From positions 2,976,001 to 3,040,000 of the forward strand of contig NZ_CP119546.1 in assembly GCF_029277985.1 (NCBI RefSeq): DNA of 64,000 nt, given 5' to 3'. The notes beneath the pieces are model-generated. The model saw only the letters and a program-made list of their open reading frames with translations, searched no databases and had not been told where the DNA came from. Source of the DNA: Providencia stuartii (GTDB taxonomy: Bacteria > Pseudomonadota > Gammaproteobacteria > Enterobacterales > Enterobacteriaceae). The position numbers and the translations under genes were made by a program. Of the stretch, positions 1 through 9,009 are shown one piece after another; within the stretch, counting starts at the first letter, position 1; each line of letters opens with the position of its first letter.

Positions 1-578
1 GTTTGAACAAGATCTTCCATATATAAAGAAGATGCCTGTTTAATCGATGGATGAGCCGCTGAAATGGTTGCAACCAACAATTCATAACCAATACATTGGA
101 ATTGTTCTTGAGCGTTAACAGAAATACCACCAAAGGCAATCGCAAGGTGTAGGCGGTTCTGGTGTAATAACGACAGAATGTCATCTTGGGGGGCCGTCAT
201 TAACTCGACGTGCATTAAAGGATAACGCTGACTCAATGTTTTCAATGAATCAAATAATAAATTGGGGTTAATGCCTTCTGCAATCCCGATAGTTAAGATG
301 CTTTCCACCCCTTGTGTTAACTCTCGCGAAAAAACATTTAACTGCCGCAGATTATCGACAATGGTACGCGCATAAGGCTCTAGAGAAAGGGCCTTTTCAG
401 TAGGCTTAGGTTCTCTAGTATGCCTTTCAAACAGCAAAAAACCCAACTCAGCTTCCAAATTAGCGATCGCCATACTCACCGCAGAGGGAACTCGATGCAA
501 CGCTCTTGCAGCAGCCGAAAATGAGCCTTTCTCCAGTACAGTCAAAAAGATAGTGAGATTTTCGCTATTAAATGGCAT
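1..578 (-). CDS. LysR-family transcriptional regulator, C-terminus cut by window edge
   Basis: The reverse strand is open from an ATG at 578 to the first base of the window, about 192 residues. The N-terminus reads as a LysR winged helix-turn-helix (residues about 1-60, with the AAARALHRVPSAVS recognition region), followed by the start of the effector-binding domain. It is transcribed divergently from the PACE efflux gene at 677, with roughly 100 bases between the two starts. That is the usual arrangement for a LysR regulator controlling its neighbour, and AceR/AceI is the known example for PACE pumps. The ligand cannot be read from the sequence. The family call is firm; the assignment as regulator of the efflux gene is inference from position. 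Confidence 0.88.
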   Translation of the reverse strand, partial: MPFNSENLTIFLTVLEKGSFSAAARALHRVPSAVSMAIANLEAELGFLLFERHTREPKPTEKALSLEPYARTIVDNLRQLNVFSRELTQGVESILTIGIAEGINPNLLFDSLKTLSQRYPLMHVELMTAPQDDILSLLHQNRLHLAIAFGGISVNAQEQFQCIGYELLVATISAAHPSIKQASSLYMEDLVQ

Positions 579-676
579 ATCCAACCTTTCAATTATATTG
601 ATATTAGCTGACTTTTATTATCATCAATGTTGATTTAATTTACCAGACTAAAACACACAGTATGTAGGATAAAAAA

Positions 677-1120
677 ATGCAAGGTATCAAACGAAAAGTC
701 GTTTTTATTACCGCCTATGAAGTGATTGGCTGGTTAATTTCATCACTGGCACTTGCCTTTCTTTCTGGTAATTCGGCAGAAACCACAGGGCCATTAGCGC
801 TTGTTATCACGACGATTGCCGTGAGCTGGAATTTTATTTTCAATACCGCATTCGAATATTGGGAGTCAAAACAAACATCGAGGATCAGGACATTCCGTCG
901 ACGGTTTGCCCATGCAATTTTATTTCAGCTAACCTTAGTGGTCTTTTTAATTCCACTTATTGCATGGTGGTTATCGGTTAGTTTGCTGCAAGCCTTAATA
1001 CTCGATTTTGCGTTAATTATATTTATTCCTATTTATACTTTCTTCTTTAATTGGGCTTTTGACAAAATATTTGGCTTACCTAAATCGGCCTTACCACAAG
1101 AAGAGAATATGATTCAGTAA
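677..1120 (+). CDS. PACE-family (AceI-like) multidrug/biguanide efflux transporter
   Basis: The 147-residue protein has four predicted transmembrane helices arranged as two tandem bacterial-transmembrane-pair units (about residues 5-65 and 75-135), the hallmark of the proteobacterial antimicrobial compound efflux family. The acidic residue in helix 1 that is essential in AceI is present as E15 in the stretch TAYEVIGW. The second unit starts with the family-typical RRRFAHAILFQ. Family members export chlorhexidine and other cationic biocides, or short-chain diamines, across the inner membrane using the proton gradient. The divergent LysR gene on the left is its probable regulator. The family is confident; the actual substrate is unknown. 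Confidence 0.88.
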   Translation: MQGIKRKVVFITAYEVIGWLISSLALAFLSGNSAETTGPLALVITTIAVSWNFIFNTAFEYWESKQTSRIRTFRRRFAHAILFQLTLVVFLIPLIAWWLSVSLLQALILDFALIIFIPIYTFFFNWAFDKIFGLPKSALPQEENMIQ

Positions 1121-1136
1121 TATGACGTTAATGATA

Positions 1137-1159
1137 TGCCATCTTACATAAAGATGGCA
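1137..1159. terminator. Hairpin between convergent genes
   Basis: A perfect 9-base-pair inverted repeat (TGCCATCTT and AAGATGGCA) flanks a five-base loop between the stop of the PACE gene and the stop of the convergent DUF2798 gene. No clean T-run follows on either strand, so its role as a bidirectional terminator is a positional inference. Confidence 0.5.
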
Positions 1160-1165
1160 AAGTCA

Positions 1166-1429
1166 TTAGCTTTTAACAAAAAATAAAGACACTTTTTTCG
1201 CTAGCGGTAAAACAATTAATACTGTCGGAAAAGCTATCATCCATGATAACAACCAAGAACTTAACCAAGGTGCGAATATTTCACTATTCAAGCCCAAGGC
1301 TTTTACAATACTAATAAAAGAAACAATACCGCTCATCACTAATGATAAGAAAAAAGGAATAAGAAAAATCAAAGCTCTGGTAGGAAGTTTGGGGATCCCC
1401 AAAATTGTATTTTTATTTTCTAATGACAT
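1166..1429 (-). CDS. DUF2798-family small membrane protein
   Basis: An 87-residue protein with two strongly hydrophobic helices (about residues 18-42 and 53-82). The pattern, with KLPTRALIFLIPFFLSLVMSG near the start and a loop then SWMIAFPTVLIVLPLAKK, matches the DUF2798 family of two-helix inner-membrane proteins of unknown function. It stands alone, convergent with the efflux gene. No enzymatic residues are visible. The 240 bases upstream to the next gene contain no further reading frame. Confidence 0.7.
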   Translation of the reverse strand: MSLENKNTILGIPKLPTRALIFLIPFFLSLVMSGIVSFISIVKALGLNSEIFAPWLSSWLLSWMIAFPTVLIVLPLAKKVSLFFVKS

Positions 1430-1670
1430 TCTATAGACTCCAAATTACACGCATACAACAGCATATAACTGTTGCATAACAAAGTTATATGCGTTGATTA
1501 ACGTAAACGCTTACGAGTCTTTTAGACCAATAGAAAGTCATATTTTAAGTATATCTTTCTGCTTGTCAAATAGTATATCTCAACAGTAATTCCGATCTTA
1601 ATTATCCATAACATGTGGTTGGCTCTTACCTAATGAGCAATTATTCTACAAACCCAACTCTGCTGATTAA

Positions 1671-2297
<627 letters not shown>

Positions 2298-2305
2298 TCA
2301 ACGCC

Positions 2306-2899
2306 TCACGGCTGAGTGATGTGATGCTTTATTTGTGTACTCATAAACTGATAGAGTTGATTAAACTCTTCTATTGATGAAACAGCACGAATAGGAAAAA
2401 TAATAAAATCGTTGTCACTGGTTTGTACAAATATCAGTTCGTTATCTCGTTTGACTTTTTTTACTCGCGGCCAAAACACTTTATAACTACTGTTATCTTG
2501 GATGAACTCAATAAAATATCGATTTATTTTGATATGACGTAGATAGGTTTCATCATTCTGTTCTTTATTTTCATATTTTTTCATAAAATAATTTTCTAAC
2601 TTTTGAGATAGAAAAAATGCGAATAATGCAACAACAACCAAAGCCAAGCCTAACCAGCTCATTCTCTGTAACCGTGCTATTTCAGGGTCGATATCTGTTG
2701 ATAACATTAGCAGAGATAACACGATAAAAATAATGAATAGGCCACCAATACTCAGGCTGTATAAACCGATCTTTGCTAAATAGAGTACCCACTGATAAGG
2801 CTTAGCGATTTCAATTCTTTGATATTCTTTTATCTGTTTTTGGATCTTTCTTATTTCAGAAATAGAAAGTGAAAATTTGACTTCGTAGCGATCTTTCAT
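2306..2899 (-). CDS. YcxB-like membrane protein of unknown function
   Basis: The ATG at 2899 gives 197 residues; a longer version starting from a TTG at 2941 has no ribosome-binding site. An N-terminal soluble part (about residues 1-45) precedes two adjacent transmembrane helices (about 47-75 and 83-107). A C-terminal domain of mostly beta strands then ends in DNDFIIFPIRAVSSIEEFNQL. This layout (two helices, then a PH-like strand-rich tail with FWPRVKKVKR and a phenylalanine-isoleucine-phenylalanine-proline stretch) resembles the YcxB-like C-terminal domain. There is no clear functional partner; the neighbours are the resistance gene and the LacI regulator. Confidence 0.6.
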   Translation of the reverse strand: MKDRYEVKFSLSISEIRKIQKQIKEYQRIEIAKPYQWVLYLAKIGLYSLSIGGLFIIFIVLSLLMLSTDIDPEIARLQRMSWLGLALVVVALFAFFLSQKLENYFMKKYENKEQNDETYLRHIKINRYFIEFIQDNSSYKVFWPRVKKVKRDNELIFVQTSDNDFIIFPIRAVSSIEEFNQLYQFMSTQIKHHITQP

Positions 2900-3059
2900 C
2901 TTACAGATACTTAATAGTGATAGTGGCTCTGATACGCTCAAAGTATCATAACATTGCTAACTCTAATAGCCACGATGAAACAGAGATGCCATACCTGTCG
3001 CAGTGGGTAAGTCATCGAATAACAATGCATAATACCCACTCGTCGCGAATAGATAGCGT

Positions 3060-4073
3060 TTAAAATGTATTCGTAAGCTTCCCTCTAACAATAACCTTTG
3101 CAGGTTTTGCCGTTTCATCCGATGCTCTTCTCACCGCCATATTAATCACTTGCCACGATATTTCTTGCAAATCGTGTGAAATACAAGGGAAGTTAAAACC
3201 ATAGATTGATGAATAAGAAACTTCATCAATGCTGAACAATGAAACATCATCTCGCAATGATATTTGATTTTTAATACAAGCCTTAATAATTCCTAACGAA
3301 ATTTGGTTATTACAACCAACAAAAAAATCGGGAGATTTATTTTTTTGAAGATAACTATCTGTAATCTTATAGGCTTCATCCATCAGAAAATCCGCATATA
3401 AAATCTCAACATGATTAACACTACCTTGTAAAGCGGCTTTCAGCCCTGTCACCCTATCGCGGGCAACATTTGAATCTTCAGGCCCTGATACGATAACAAC
3501 ACTTTTTGCATCCTGCGATTGGATAAAACGCCCTGCTTGCAGCCCACAATCTAAATTATCGATGTAGACACCACTACATTGTTTAATATCCACTTCCCGA
3601 TCAACAAGGATAACGGGAATATTAAGCAGTTCAAGTTGCTTAAAGTAAGCGGGCTGATAAAAACGGTCAGAAGAAACAACCGAAAGAATAATCGCATCCA
3701 CATTGTAACCAATCAGTTTTTCAATGATTCGCGCTTCATTTTCTTTCGATTCGTAAGAGTCAAAAACTAATGTGTCATAACCGACTTGATAGGCTTCTTG
3801 TGTCATCAATTTCGCTAACCCCCCGAAAAAGGGGTTTCCCATATCAGGGGTAACGATGCCTATCGTTTTTGATGATTTCGCACGTAGATTACGAGCAACC
3901 GCATTAACAACATAACCGATTTTATCCGCCGCTTCTAAAATCCTTTTCAACGTCTCGGGATGAACTTTATCTGGCTGAGAAAAAGCACGAGATGCTGTAA
4001 TTTTACTTACATTAGCAAGTGCCGCTACGTTTTCTAACGTCACTTTCTGTGACTTATGCTCTGCCAATTTCAT
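3060..4073 (-). CDS. LacI-family repressor of the lyxose/xylitol locus
   Basis: The 337-residue protein has a LacI helix-turn-helix at about residues 10-60 (VTLENVAALANVSKITASRA) with the hinge-helix tract NAVARNLRA, then a periplasmic-binding-protein-like effector domain (GIVTPDMGNPFF onward). It lies 76 bases downstream of D-lyxose isomerase on the same strand, so the two are probably co-transcribed. Both are divergent from the xylitol dehydrogenase-kinase-ABC operon. The likely inducer is a pentose or pentitol, by inference. The ATG at 4073 abuts the AAGGAG motif; a TTG two codons later has better spacing and may be the real start. Family confident, ligand unknown. Confidence 0.9.
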   Translation of the reverse strand: MKLAEHKSQKVTLENVAALANVSKITASRAFSQPDKVHPETLKRILEAADKIGYVVNAVARNLRAKSSKTIGIVTPDMGNPFFGGLAKLMTQEAYQVGYDTLVFDSYESKENEARIIEKLIGYNVDAIILSVVSSDRFYQPAYFKQLELLNIPVILVDREVDIKQCSGVYIDNLDCGLQAGRFIQSQDAKSVVIVSGPEDSNVARDRVTGLKAALQGSVNHVEILYADFLMDEAYKITDSYLQKNKSPDFFVGCNNQISLGIIKACIKNQISLRDDVSLFSIDEVSYSSIYGFNFPCISHDLQEISWQVINMAVRRASDETAKPAKVIVRGKLTNTF

Positions 4074-4149
4074 CTCCTTATTAAATTAAGTATCATTTCG
4101 TACCATTATAGTATCATTTAATCGTTTCAGTCATGTAAAACCCACAATA

Positions 4150-4701
4150 TTATTCAATACCTTCTAAACGACGTACTCGAGGATCCGTAAAAATATCGAA
4201 CTCATCACGACTTTCGCTGGAAAACTCTGACACTACCGCCCCCATGCTACCCGCTTTAAACCAGTGTAGTGTATTCGGTTTGATGGTGTACTGCTCCCCC
4301 GGCTTCAATAGAATAAAACGGTTACATTGATACCATTGCTCATCCCCTTCCGGTTTATGACAAATGGGGTCACCTGATTCATTTTCATTCAATGTTAATG
4401 AGTCATCATCAACAAACAAGTACACCTCCCCCCAACGACAACGAAAGGTTTCTTGCTTACCGATTGAAGAGCCGAACGGTGGGTGCCGATGTTCTGGGCA
4501 CACTTGATCAGGAAAAAGAACCAATTCTTTAGCACAATAACGTTCGTTATTACAATAAGTTAATAGTTGTAAGCCTGAACGAGGATAATCAGGTAATCCA
4601 AAACTCGCAATCTCAATACGTGCTTTTTCTTCTTCAGTGATACGCAGTTGTGCTTTCTCTAGGAAATTAACGACTTGCTGTTGATATTGTGCTTTATTCA
4701 T
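4150..4701 (-). CDS. D-lyxose ketol-isomerase
   Basis: The 183-residue cupin protein matches the D-lyxose isomerase family (EC 5.3.1.15), which interconverts D-lyxose and D-xylulose in the cytoplasm using a divalent metal. The metal ligands expected for this fold are visible as H71 and H73 (PEHRHPPF), E84 (KQETFRCRWGEVY) and H146 (NTLHWF). A member of this family was characterised from Providencia stuartii, which supports the call. A good AAGGAG precedes the ATG at 4701. It is the first gene of a short minus-strand unit with the LacI regulator and shares its promoter region with the divergent xylitol operon, feeding the same intermediate, D-xylulose. Confidence 0.88.
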   Translation of the reverse strand: MNKAQYQQQVVNFLEKAQLRITEEEKARIEIASFGLPDYPRSGLQLLTYCNNERYCAKELVLFPDQVCPEHRHPPFGSSIGKQETFRCRWGEVYLFVDDDSLTLNENESGDPICHKPEGDEQWYQCNRFILLKPGEQYTIKPNTLHWFKAGSMGAVVSEFSSESRDEFDIFTDPRVRRLEGIE

Positions 4702-4718
4702 CAGATGAATCTCCTTAA

Positions 4719-4732
4719 TGATACCGATAACA
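4719..4732. promoter_or_regulatory. Putative LacI-family operator, lyxose isomerase side
   Basis: The 14-base sequence TGATACCGATAACA sits just upstream of the lyxose isomerase ribosome-binding site. It matches the site at 4879-4892 at 12 of 14 positions and has the central CG typical of LacI-family operators. Binding by the regulator at 3060-4073 is inferred. Confidence 0.5.
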
Positions 4733-4878
4733 TTATAGCGGCATCATGGTTACAAAAAATGTGATCCACTAGCCTATTTCCCCCCTTGCATTTACAAAAA
4801 TGCTACTCATTTAATGAAACTACAACCTACATCACATAAAAATAATAAAATTCGATCTAATATCCGCATCATTAAAAT

Positions 4879-4892
4879 GATATCGATACCAT
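4879..4892. promoter_or_regulatory. Putative LacI-family operator, xylitol operon side
   Basis: TGATATCGATACCA lies 22 bases before the xylitol dehydrogenase start. It is almost palindromic around TATCGATA and pairs with the similar site at 4719-4732. The two sites are 160 bases apart across the divergent promoter, compatible with looping or dual repression. A weaker related sequence with TGGTACGAAATGATAC lies at about 4086-4112, upstream of the regulator itself. Confidence 0.5.
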
Positions 4893-4913
4893 AAAAATGA
4901 GCCAGAGGTAATC

Positions 4914-5951
4914 ATGAAAGCATTAGTACTCGAAAAAGCAGGAAAAATTTCTATTCAGGATTGGCAAAGCCCTGAAGTCCTCGGTGAGGATGACGTCGAA
5001 ATTAAAATTCATACTGTGGGTATTTGCGGTAGTGATGTTCACTACTACCAACATGGGCGTATTGGTCCATTTGTCGTTGAAAAACCGATGATTCTAGGGC
5101 ATGAAGCATCAGGTGTGATCACCGCTGTCGGTAAAAATGTCACTCATTTAAAAGTCGGTGATCGTGTTTGTATGGAGCCTGGCATTCCTAATTTACAATC
5201 AACGCAATCACGTGCGGGCCTCTATAACCTAGACCCTGCGGTTCGATTCTGGGCAACTCCGCCGATTGACGGTTGTCTGCGTGAAAGCGTCATTCATCCA
5301 GCCGCCTTTACCTTCAAGCTTCCTGAGAATGTTTCTTTTGCTGAAGGCGCAATGGTTGAACCTCTTGCTATCGGTATGCAAGCTGCGACAAAAGCAGAAA
5401 TTAAGCCCGGTGATATTGCTCTCGTTATTGGTGCAGGTACCATCGGCATCATCACCGCGTTGTCTGCGCTCGCTGGCGGCTGTTCAGACGTTATTATCTG
5501 TGATTTATTTGATAAAAAATTGGAAGTTGCTAAGCAATATCCGGGGCTACACCCAATTAACAGTAAAGATACCCAAGCCATCGCGGATAAAGTTAACGAA
5601 TTGACGGAAGGTAATGGCGTGAATGTTCTGTTTGAGTGCAGTGGTGCCAAAGCCGTTATTGCCAACATCACTGAACACATGGCGCCGGGTGGAACCGCTG
5701 TGCTCGTTGGTATGCCAATCGATCCTGCACCTTTAGATATCGTGTCTGCACAAGCGAAAGAAATTACCTTTAAAACCATCTTCCGTTACGCAAACATGTA
5801 CCCACGTACTATCCGTTTACTCAGTGCCGGCAAACTTAATGTAAAACCATTATTATCAGCAACCTATAAGTTTAAGGACAGTGTTGAAGCTTATGAGCGC
5901 GCTGCCGAAGGTCGCCCAACCGATATTAAGATTGTATTAGAAATGGAGTAA
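4914..5951 (+). CDS. NAD-dependent xylitol dehydrogenase (D-xylulose reductase), MDR family
   Basis: The 345-residue medium-chain zinc dehydrogenase has catalytic zinc ligands C38, H63, E64 and E149, and a dinucleotide-binding motif GAGTIG at 173-178. An aspartate after the second strand (IICD, D197) favours NAD over NADP. The sorbitol/xylitol dehydrogenase family oxidises xylitol to D-xylulose. The lobe that usually carries four structural-zinc cysteines (about residues 90-107, here GIPNLQSTQSRAGLYNL) has none, as seen in some enterobacterial xylitol dehydrogenases. It is the first gene of the plus-strand operon with the xylulokinase 3 bases downstream. A sorbitol or arabitol substrate cannot be excluded, but the kinase context favours xylitol. 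Confidence 0.87.
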   Translation: MKALVLEKAGKISIQDWQSPEVLGEDDVEIKIHTVGICGSDVHYYQHGRIGPFVVEKPMILGHEASGVITAVGKNVTHLKVGDRVCMEPGIPNLQSTQSRAGLYNLDPAVRFWATPPIDGCLRESVIHPAAFTFKLPENVSFAEGAMVEPLAIGMQAATKAEIKPGDIALVIGAGTIGIITALSALAGGCSDVIICDLFDKKLEVAKQYPGLHPINSKDTQAIADKVNELTEGNGVNVLFECSGAKAVIANITEHMAPGGTAVLVGMPIDPAPLDIVSAQAKEITFKTIFRYANMYPRTIRLLSAGKLNVKPLLSATYKFKDSVEAYERAAEGRPTDIKIVLEME

Positions 5952-5954
5952 TAC

Positions 5955-7466
5955 ATGACACTGTATGCTGGGATCGATTGCGGTACGCAAAGTACTAAAG
6001 TCGTTATCGTTGATAGCGAAAGCGCACAAATATTGGGTGAAGGTTCCGCGCCTCACCCTCTCATAAGCGAAGCATCTGGGCGCCGTGAACAGCATGCTTC
6101 TTGGTGGACAGATGCACTGGAAATAGCATTTCACCAAGCAATTAATAACGCTGGAATTGAGGGTAAAGAAATTGCTGCTGTTGCCGTTTCGGGTCAACAA
6201 CATGGTTTTGTGCCACTCGATAGTCAAGGTCATGTTATCGCCCCCGTTAAACTATGGTGCGATACTGAAACGGCCGCAGAAAATCAAAACATTGTTGATG
6301 CATTAGGTGGCACAGAAGGTGCTTTATCCCAACTAGGGTTAATGCCTCAAACGGGTTATACCATTTCTAAAATTTTGTGGCTAAAAACACATCATCCTGA
6401 ACTTTGGGAGCAGTTAGACACGGTGTTGCTGCCACATGATTACCTTAATTTTTGGCTAACGGGTGTTCGTATTGCTGAATTTGGCGATGCATCAGGAACT
6501 GGGCTACTGAATATTCGCACGCGTGAATGGGATACTCATACCATCAATCTGATTGATGATTCAGGCCGTTTACAGCGAGCGCTTCCTCCGTTGGTTACCG
6601 CTGAAACCTGTATTGGTACTGTATTGCCGGAAATTGCTTGTCGATTAGGCATATCGAGCCAAACAAAAGTGGCGACTGGTGGCGGTGATAATATGATGGC
6701 AGCCATTGGCACTGGCAATATTGTACCCGGTATCATCACAATGAGCTTGGGGACTTCAGGCACACTCTTTACCTACTCGAAAACGCCTGTTGTCGCAAAT
6801 TCAGAGATGATTGCTGGTTTTTGTTCATCAACAAATGGCTGGTTACCATTAATTTGTACAATGAATGTGACCTCAGCAACCACGGCAGTACAAAAATTCC
6901 TCAATCTTGATTTAAAGAGCTTTAATCAAGCCTTAGAACAGACCGAACCTGGCGCTAATGGTTTGAAAATGTTGCCATTCTTTAATGGCGAGCGCGTTCC
7001 ACAATTACCGCAAGCTAAAGCCAGTATTCATAATATTGATAGCAGCAATCTCAATGCTCAAAACCTAAGCCTCGCCGTTGTTGAAAGTGCAACTTATGGC
7101 CTACGTTTTGGTATTGATTTATTCCGTAAACAAGGAATACATGCTCATGAAATTCGTCTCACTGGCGGTGGCGCGAAAAGTGCCAAATGGCGTCAAATTG
7201 TTGCAAATATTATGAATGTTCCTGTTATTTGCGTCACTAACAGTGAAGCGGCGGCGTTGGGCGCGGCAATTCAAGCTATCTGGTGCGATACCTTAACTGA
7301 ACATGATGATAAAACAGCATTATTAGAAAAAATTTGTCGGCAATTTGTGCATCTTGATGAGAGCACACTCGTCATACCCGACAACCAAAACGTATCTTGC
7401 TATGAAGGTTTATATCAAGATTACCTTTCGTTACTCCAAGCTGAATATCCAGAGGTGGCAATATGA
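5955..7466 (+). CDS. xylB: Xylulokinase
   Basis: The 503-residue FGGY carbohydrate kinase (E. coli XylB is about 484) opens with the phosphate-binding tract GIDCGTQSTKVVIVD. It has the substrate-loop stretch SGQQHGFVPLD, the GGGDNMMAAIG region carrying the probable catalytic aspartate, and the C-terminal ATP-binding signature LTGGGAKSAKWRQI. It phosphorylates D-xylulose to D-xylulose 5-phosphate, which enters the pentose phosphate pathway. D-xylulose is the product of both the dehydrogenase upstream and the divergent lyxose isomerase. The stop overlaps the ABC ATPase start (ATGA), indicating translational coupling. A GGAG motif precedes the ATG. Confidence 0.92.
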   Translation: MTLYAGIDCGTQSTKVVIVDSESAQILGEGSAPHPLISEASGRREQHASWWTDALEIAFHQAINNAGIEGKEIAAVAVSGQQHGFVPLDSQGHVIAPVKLWCDTETAAENQNIVDALGGTEGALSQLGLMPQTGYTISKILWLKTHHPELWEQLDTVLLPHDYLNFWLTGVRIAEFGDASGTGLLNIRTREWDTHTINLIDDSGRLQRALPPLVTAETCIGTVLPEIACRLGISSQTKVATGGGDNMMAAIGTGNIVPGIITMSLGTSGTLFTYSKTPVVANSEMIAGFCSSTNGWLPLICTMNVTSATTAVQKFLNLDLKSFNQALEQTEPGANGLKMLPFFNGERVPQLPQAKASIHNIDSSNLNAQNLSLAVVESATYGLRFGIDLFRKQGIHAHEIRLTGGGAKSAKWRQIVANIMNVPVICVTNSEAAALGAAIQAIWCDTLTEHDDKTALLEKICRQFVHLDESTLVIPDNQNVSCYEGLYQDYLSLLQAEYPEVAI

Positions 7467-8965
7467 CAAACTCGGTGGACATTCAAGCGGATGAACTTTT
7501 ACATATCACTGGGGTTAAAAAATCATTTGGGCCTGTAGTGGCATTAAAAAATGCACAATTTAGCCTGAAAAAAGGGTCTATTCATGCTTTATGCGGCGGA
7601 AATGGCGCTGGCAAATCGACCTTTTTAAGTATCCTAATGGGGTTCATCCAGCCTGATTCGGGTGACATCATAGTGAAAGGCAAACATTGCCATTTTCATC
7701 AACCAAAAGATGCACTTAATGCAGGCATTGCAATTGTTCAACAAGAGCTTAGCTCAATTCCTGATCTCACCATTGCTGAGAATATCTGGTTAGGTCGCGA
7801 ACCTAAAAAGCTCGGCTTTGTCGATTTCAAAAAAATGAATCAGCTAACGGCTGATTTAATGGCAGACTTGCATTTTGATCTCTCACCCACAGAAAAAGTG
7901 CGTAATCTCAGTGTTGCTGAACAACAGCTGGTCGAGATAGCCAAAGCACTGTCTCACTCTGACGCTGATATCATCATTATGGATGAGCCGACATCCGCAA
8001 TTGGTGAAGAAGATGCACAAAAGATTTTTGACGTTATTACTCGTTTAGCGCAAATGGGGAAAGGGATTATTTATGTTTCCCACCGTCTCTCTGAAATATT
8101 TCAAATTGCTGACACTTTTTCTATTTTCCGCGATGGCACATTTATTACGGAAGGTGCAATTGCAGATATCACACGTGAGCAGCTCATTGAACATATTATT
8201 GGTGGTGAATTTAAAGATGAATTTGCCAAATTTAATCAGCCTACCAATGAAACGATCTTAACTGTCGAACAGTTAAGTTGGCTCGATAAAATCAAAAATA
8301 TCAGTTTAACCCTTAAAAAAGGGGAGATTCTGGGAATATATGGACTTGTCGGCTCAGGGCGAAGTGAATTTCTCGATCTTATTTTTGGTATTGAGCACGC
8401 CTCTGCGGGAACCATTAAAGTTAACAATACTGAATTAGGCAAGCACTCTCCTCAAGATGCGATCAAAGCTGGTATTGCTTATGTAACTGAGGATAGAAAA
8501 GAAACAGGTTTAATGTTAGGCCGTTCAATTAATGAAAATATTAACATCGCCTCTTTTTCAGAGATTAGTCGTGCCAGTTTCATTAATGAGAAGAAAGAAC
8601 AAGCTCGCGCCGATGACATGATCAAATTATTCAACATTAAAACCCCCGATGCCGATCAACTGGCAGGAAATCTCAGTGGCGGTAATCAACAAAAAGTCGT
8701 TCTAGGCCGTTGGGCACTGCTTGACCCTGAAGTGATGTTACTTGATGAACCTACTCGGGGTATTGATGTTGGCGCCAAAAAAGAGATCTATCGTTATATG
8801 TCGGAATTTGCTCTGAAAGGTAAAGGGATCATCATGGTCTCCTCCGAATTATCGGAAATTATCGGGATGAGCGATCGCATTATTGTCTTCCGTAACGGTG
8901 AGCTTGCTGGCGAACTTTCTGCTGCTGAAGCAACTCAGACAGAATTAATGAAACTTGCTGTTTAA
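7463..8965 (+). CDS. Sugar ABC transporter ATP-binding protein (RbsA/XylG type)
   Basis: The 500-residue protein has two fused nucleotide-binding domains, as in the carbohydrate uptake transporter-2 family. Domain 1 has the Walker A GGNGAGKST, the signature LSVAEQQLVEIAKAL and Walker B DIIIMDEPTSA. Domain 2 has the degenerate Walker A GLVGSGRSEF typical of RbsA and a strong LSGGNQQKVVLGRWA with MLLDEPTRGIDV. It would power uptake on the inner face of the cytoplasmic membrane together with the permease and binding protein downstream. It overlaps xylB by four bases. The transported sugar is unproven; xylitol, D-lyxose or D-arabitol are the reasonable candidates from context. Confidence 0.92.
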   Translation: MTNSVDIQADELLHITGVKKSFGPVVALKNAQFSLKKGSIHALCGGNGAGKSTFLSILMGFIQPDSGDIIVKGKHCHFHQPKDALNAGIAIVQQELSSIPDLTIAENIWLGREPKKLGFVDFKKMNQLTADLMADLHFDLSPTEKVRNLSVAEQQLVEIAKALSHSDADIIIMDEPTSAIGEEDAQKIFDVITRLAQMGKGIIYVSHRLSEIFQIADTFSIFRDGTFITEGAIADITREQLIEHIIGGEFKDEFAKFNQPTNETILTVEQLSWLDKIKNISLTLKKGEILGIYGLVGSGRSEFLDLIFGIEHASAGTIKVNNTELGKHSPQDAIKAGIAYVTEDRKETGLMLGRSINENINIASFSEISRASFINEKKEQARADDMIKLFNIKTPDADQLAGNLSGGNQQKVVLGRWALLDPEVMLLDEPTRGIDVGAKKEIYRYMSEFALKGKGIIMVSSELSEIIGMSDRIIVFRNGELAGELSAAEATQTELMKLAV

Positions 8966-9009
8966 TTCAGTGACATTGATTTTTATTTTAAATAATAAAG
9001 AGAAAAACA

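Noticed and set aside
5294..5779. 161-codon minus-strand frame inside xylitol dehydrogenase
   Set aside because: Antisense shadow of a well-supported enzyme gene.
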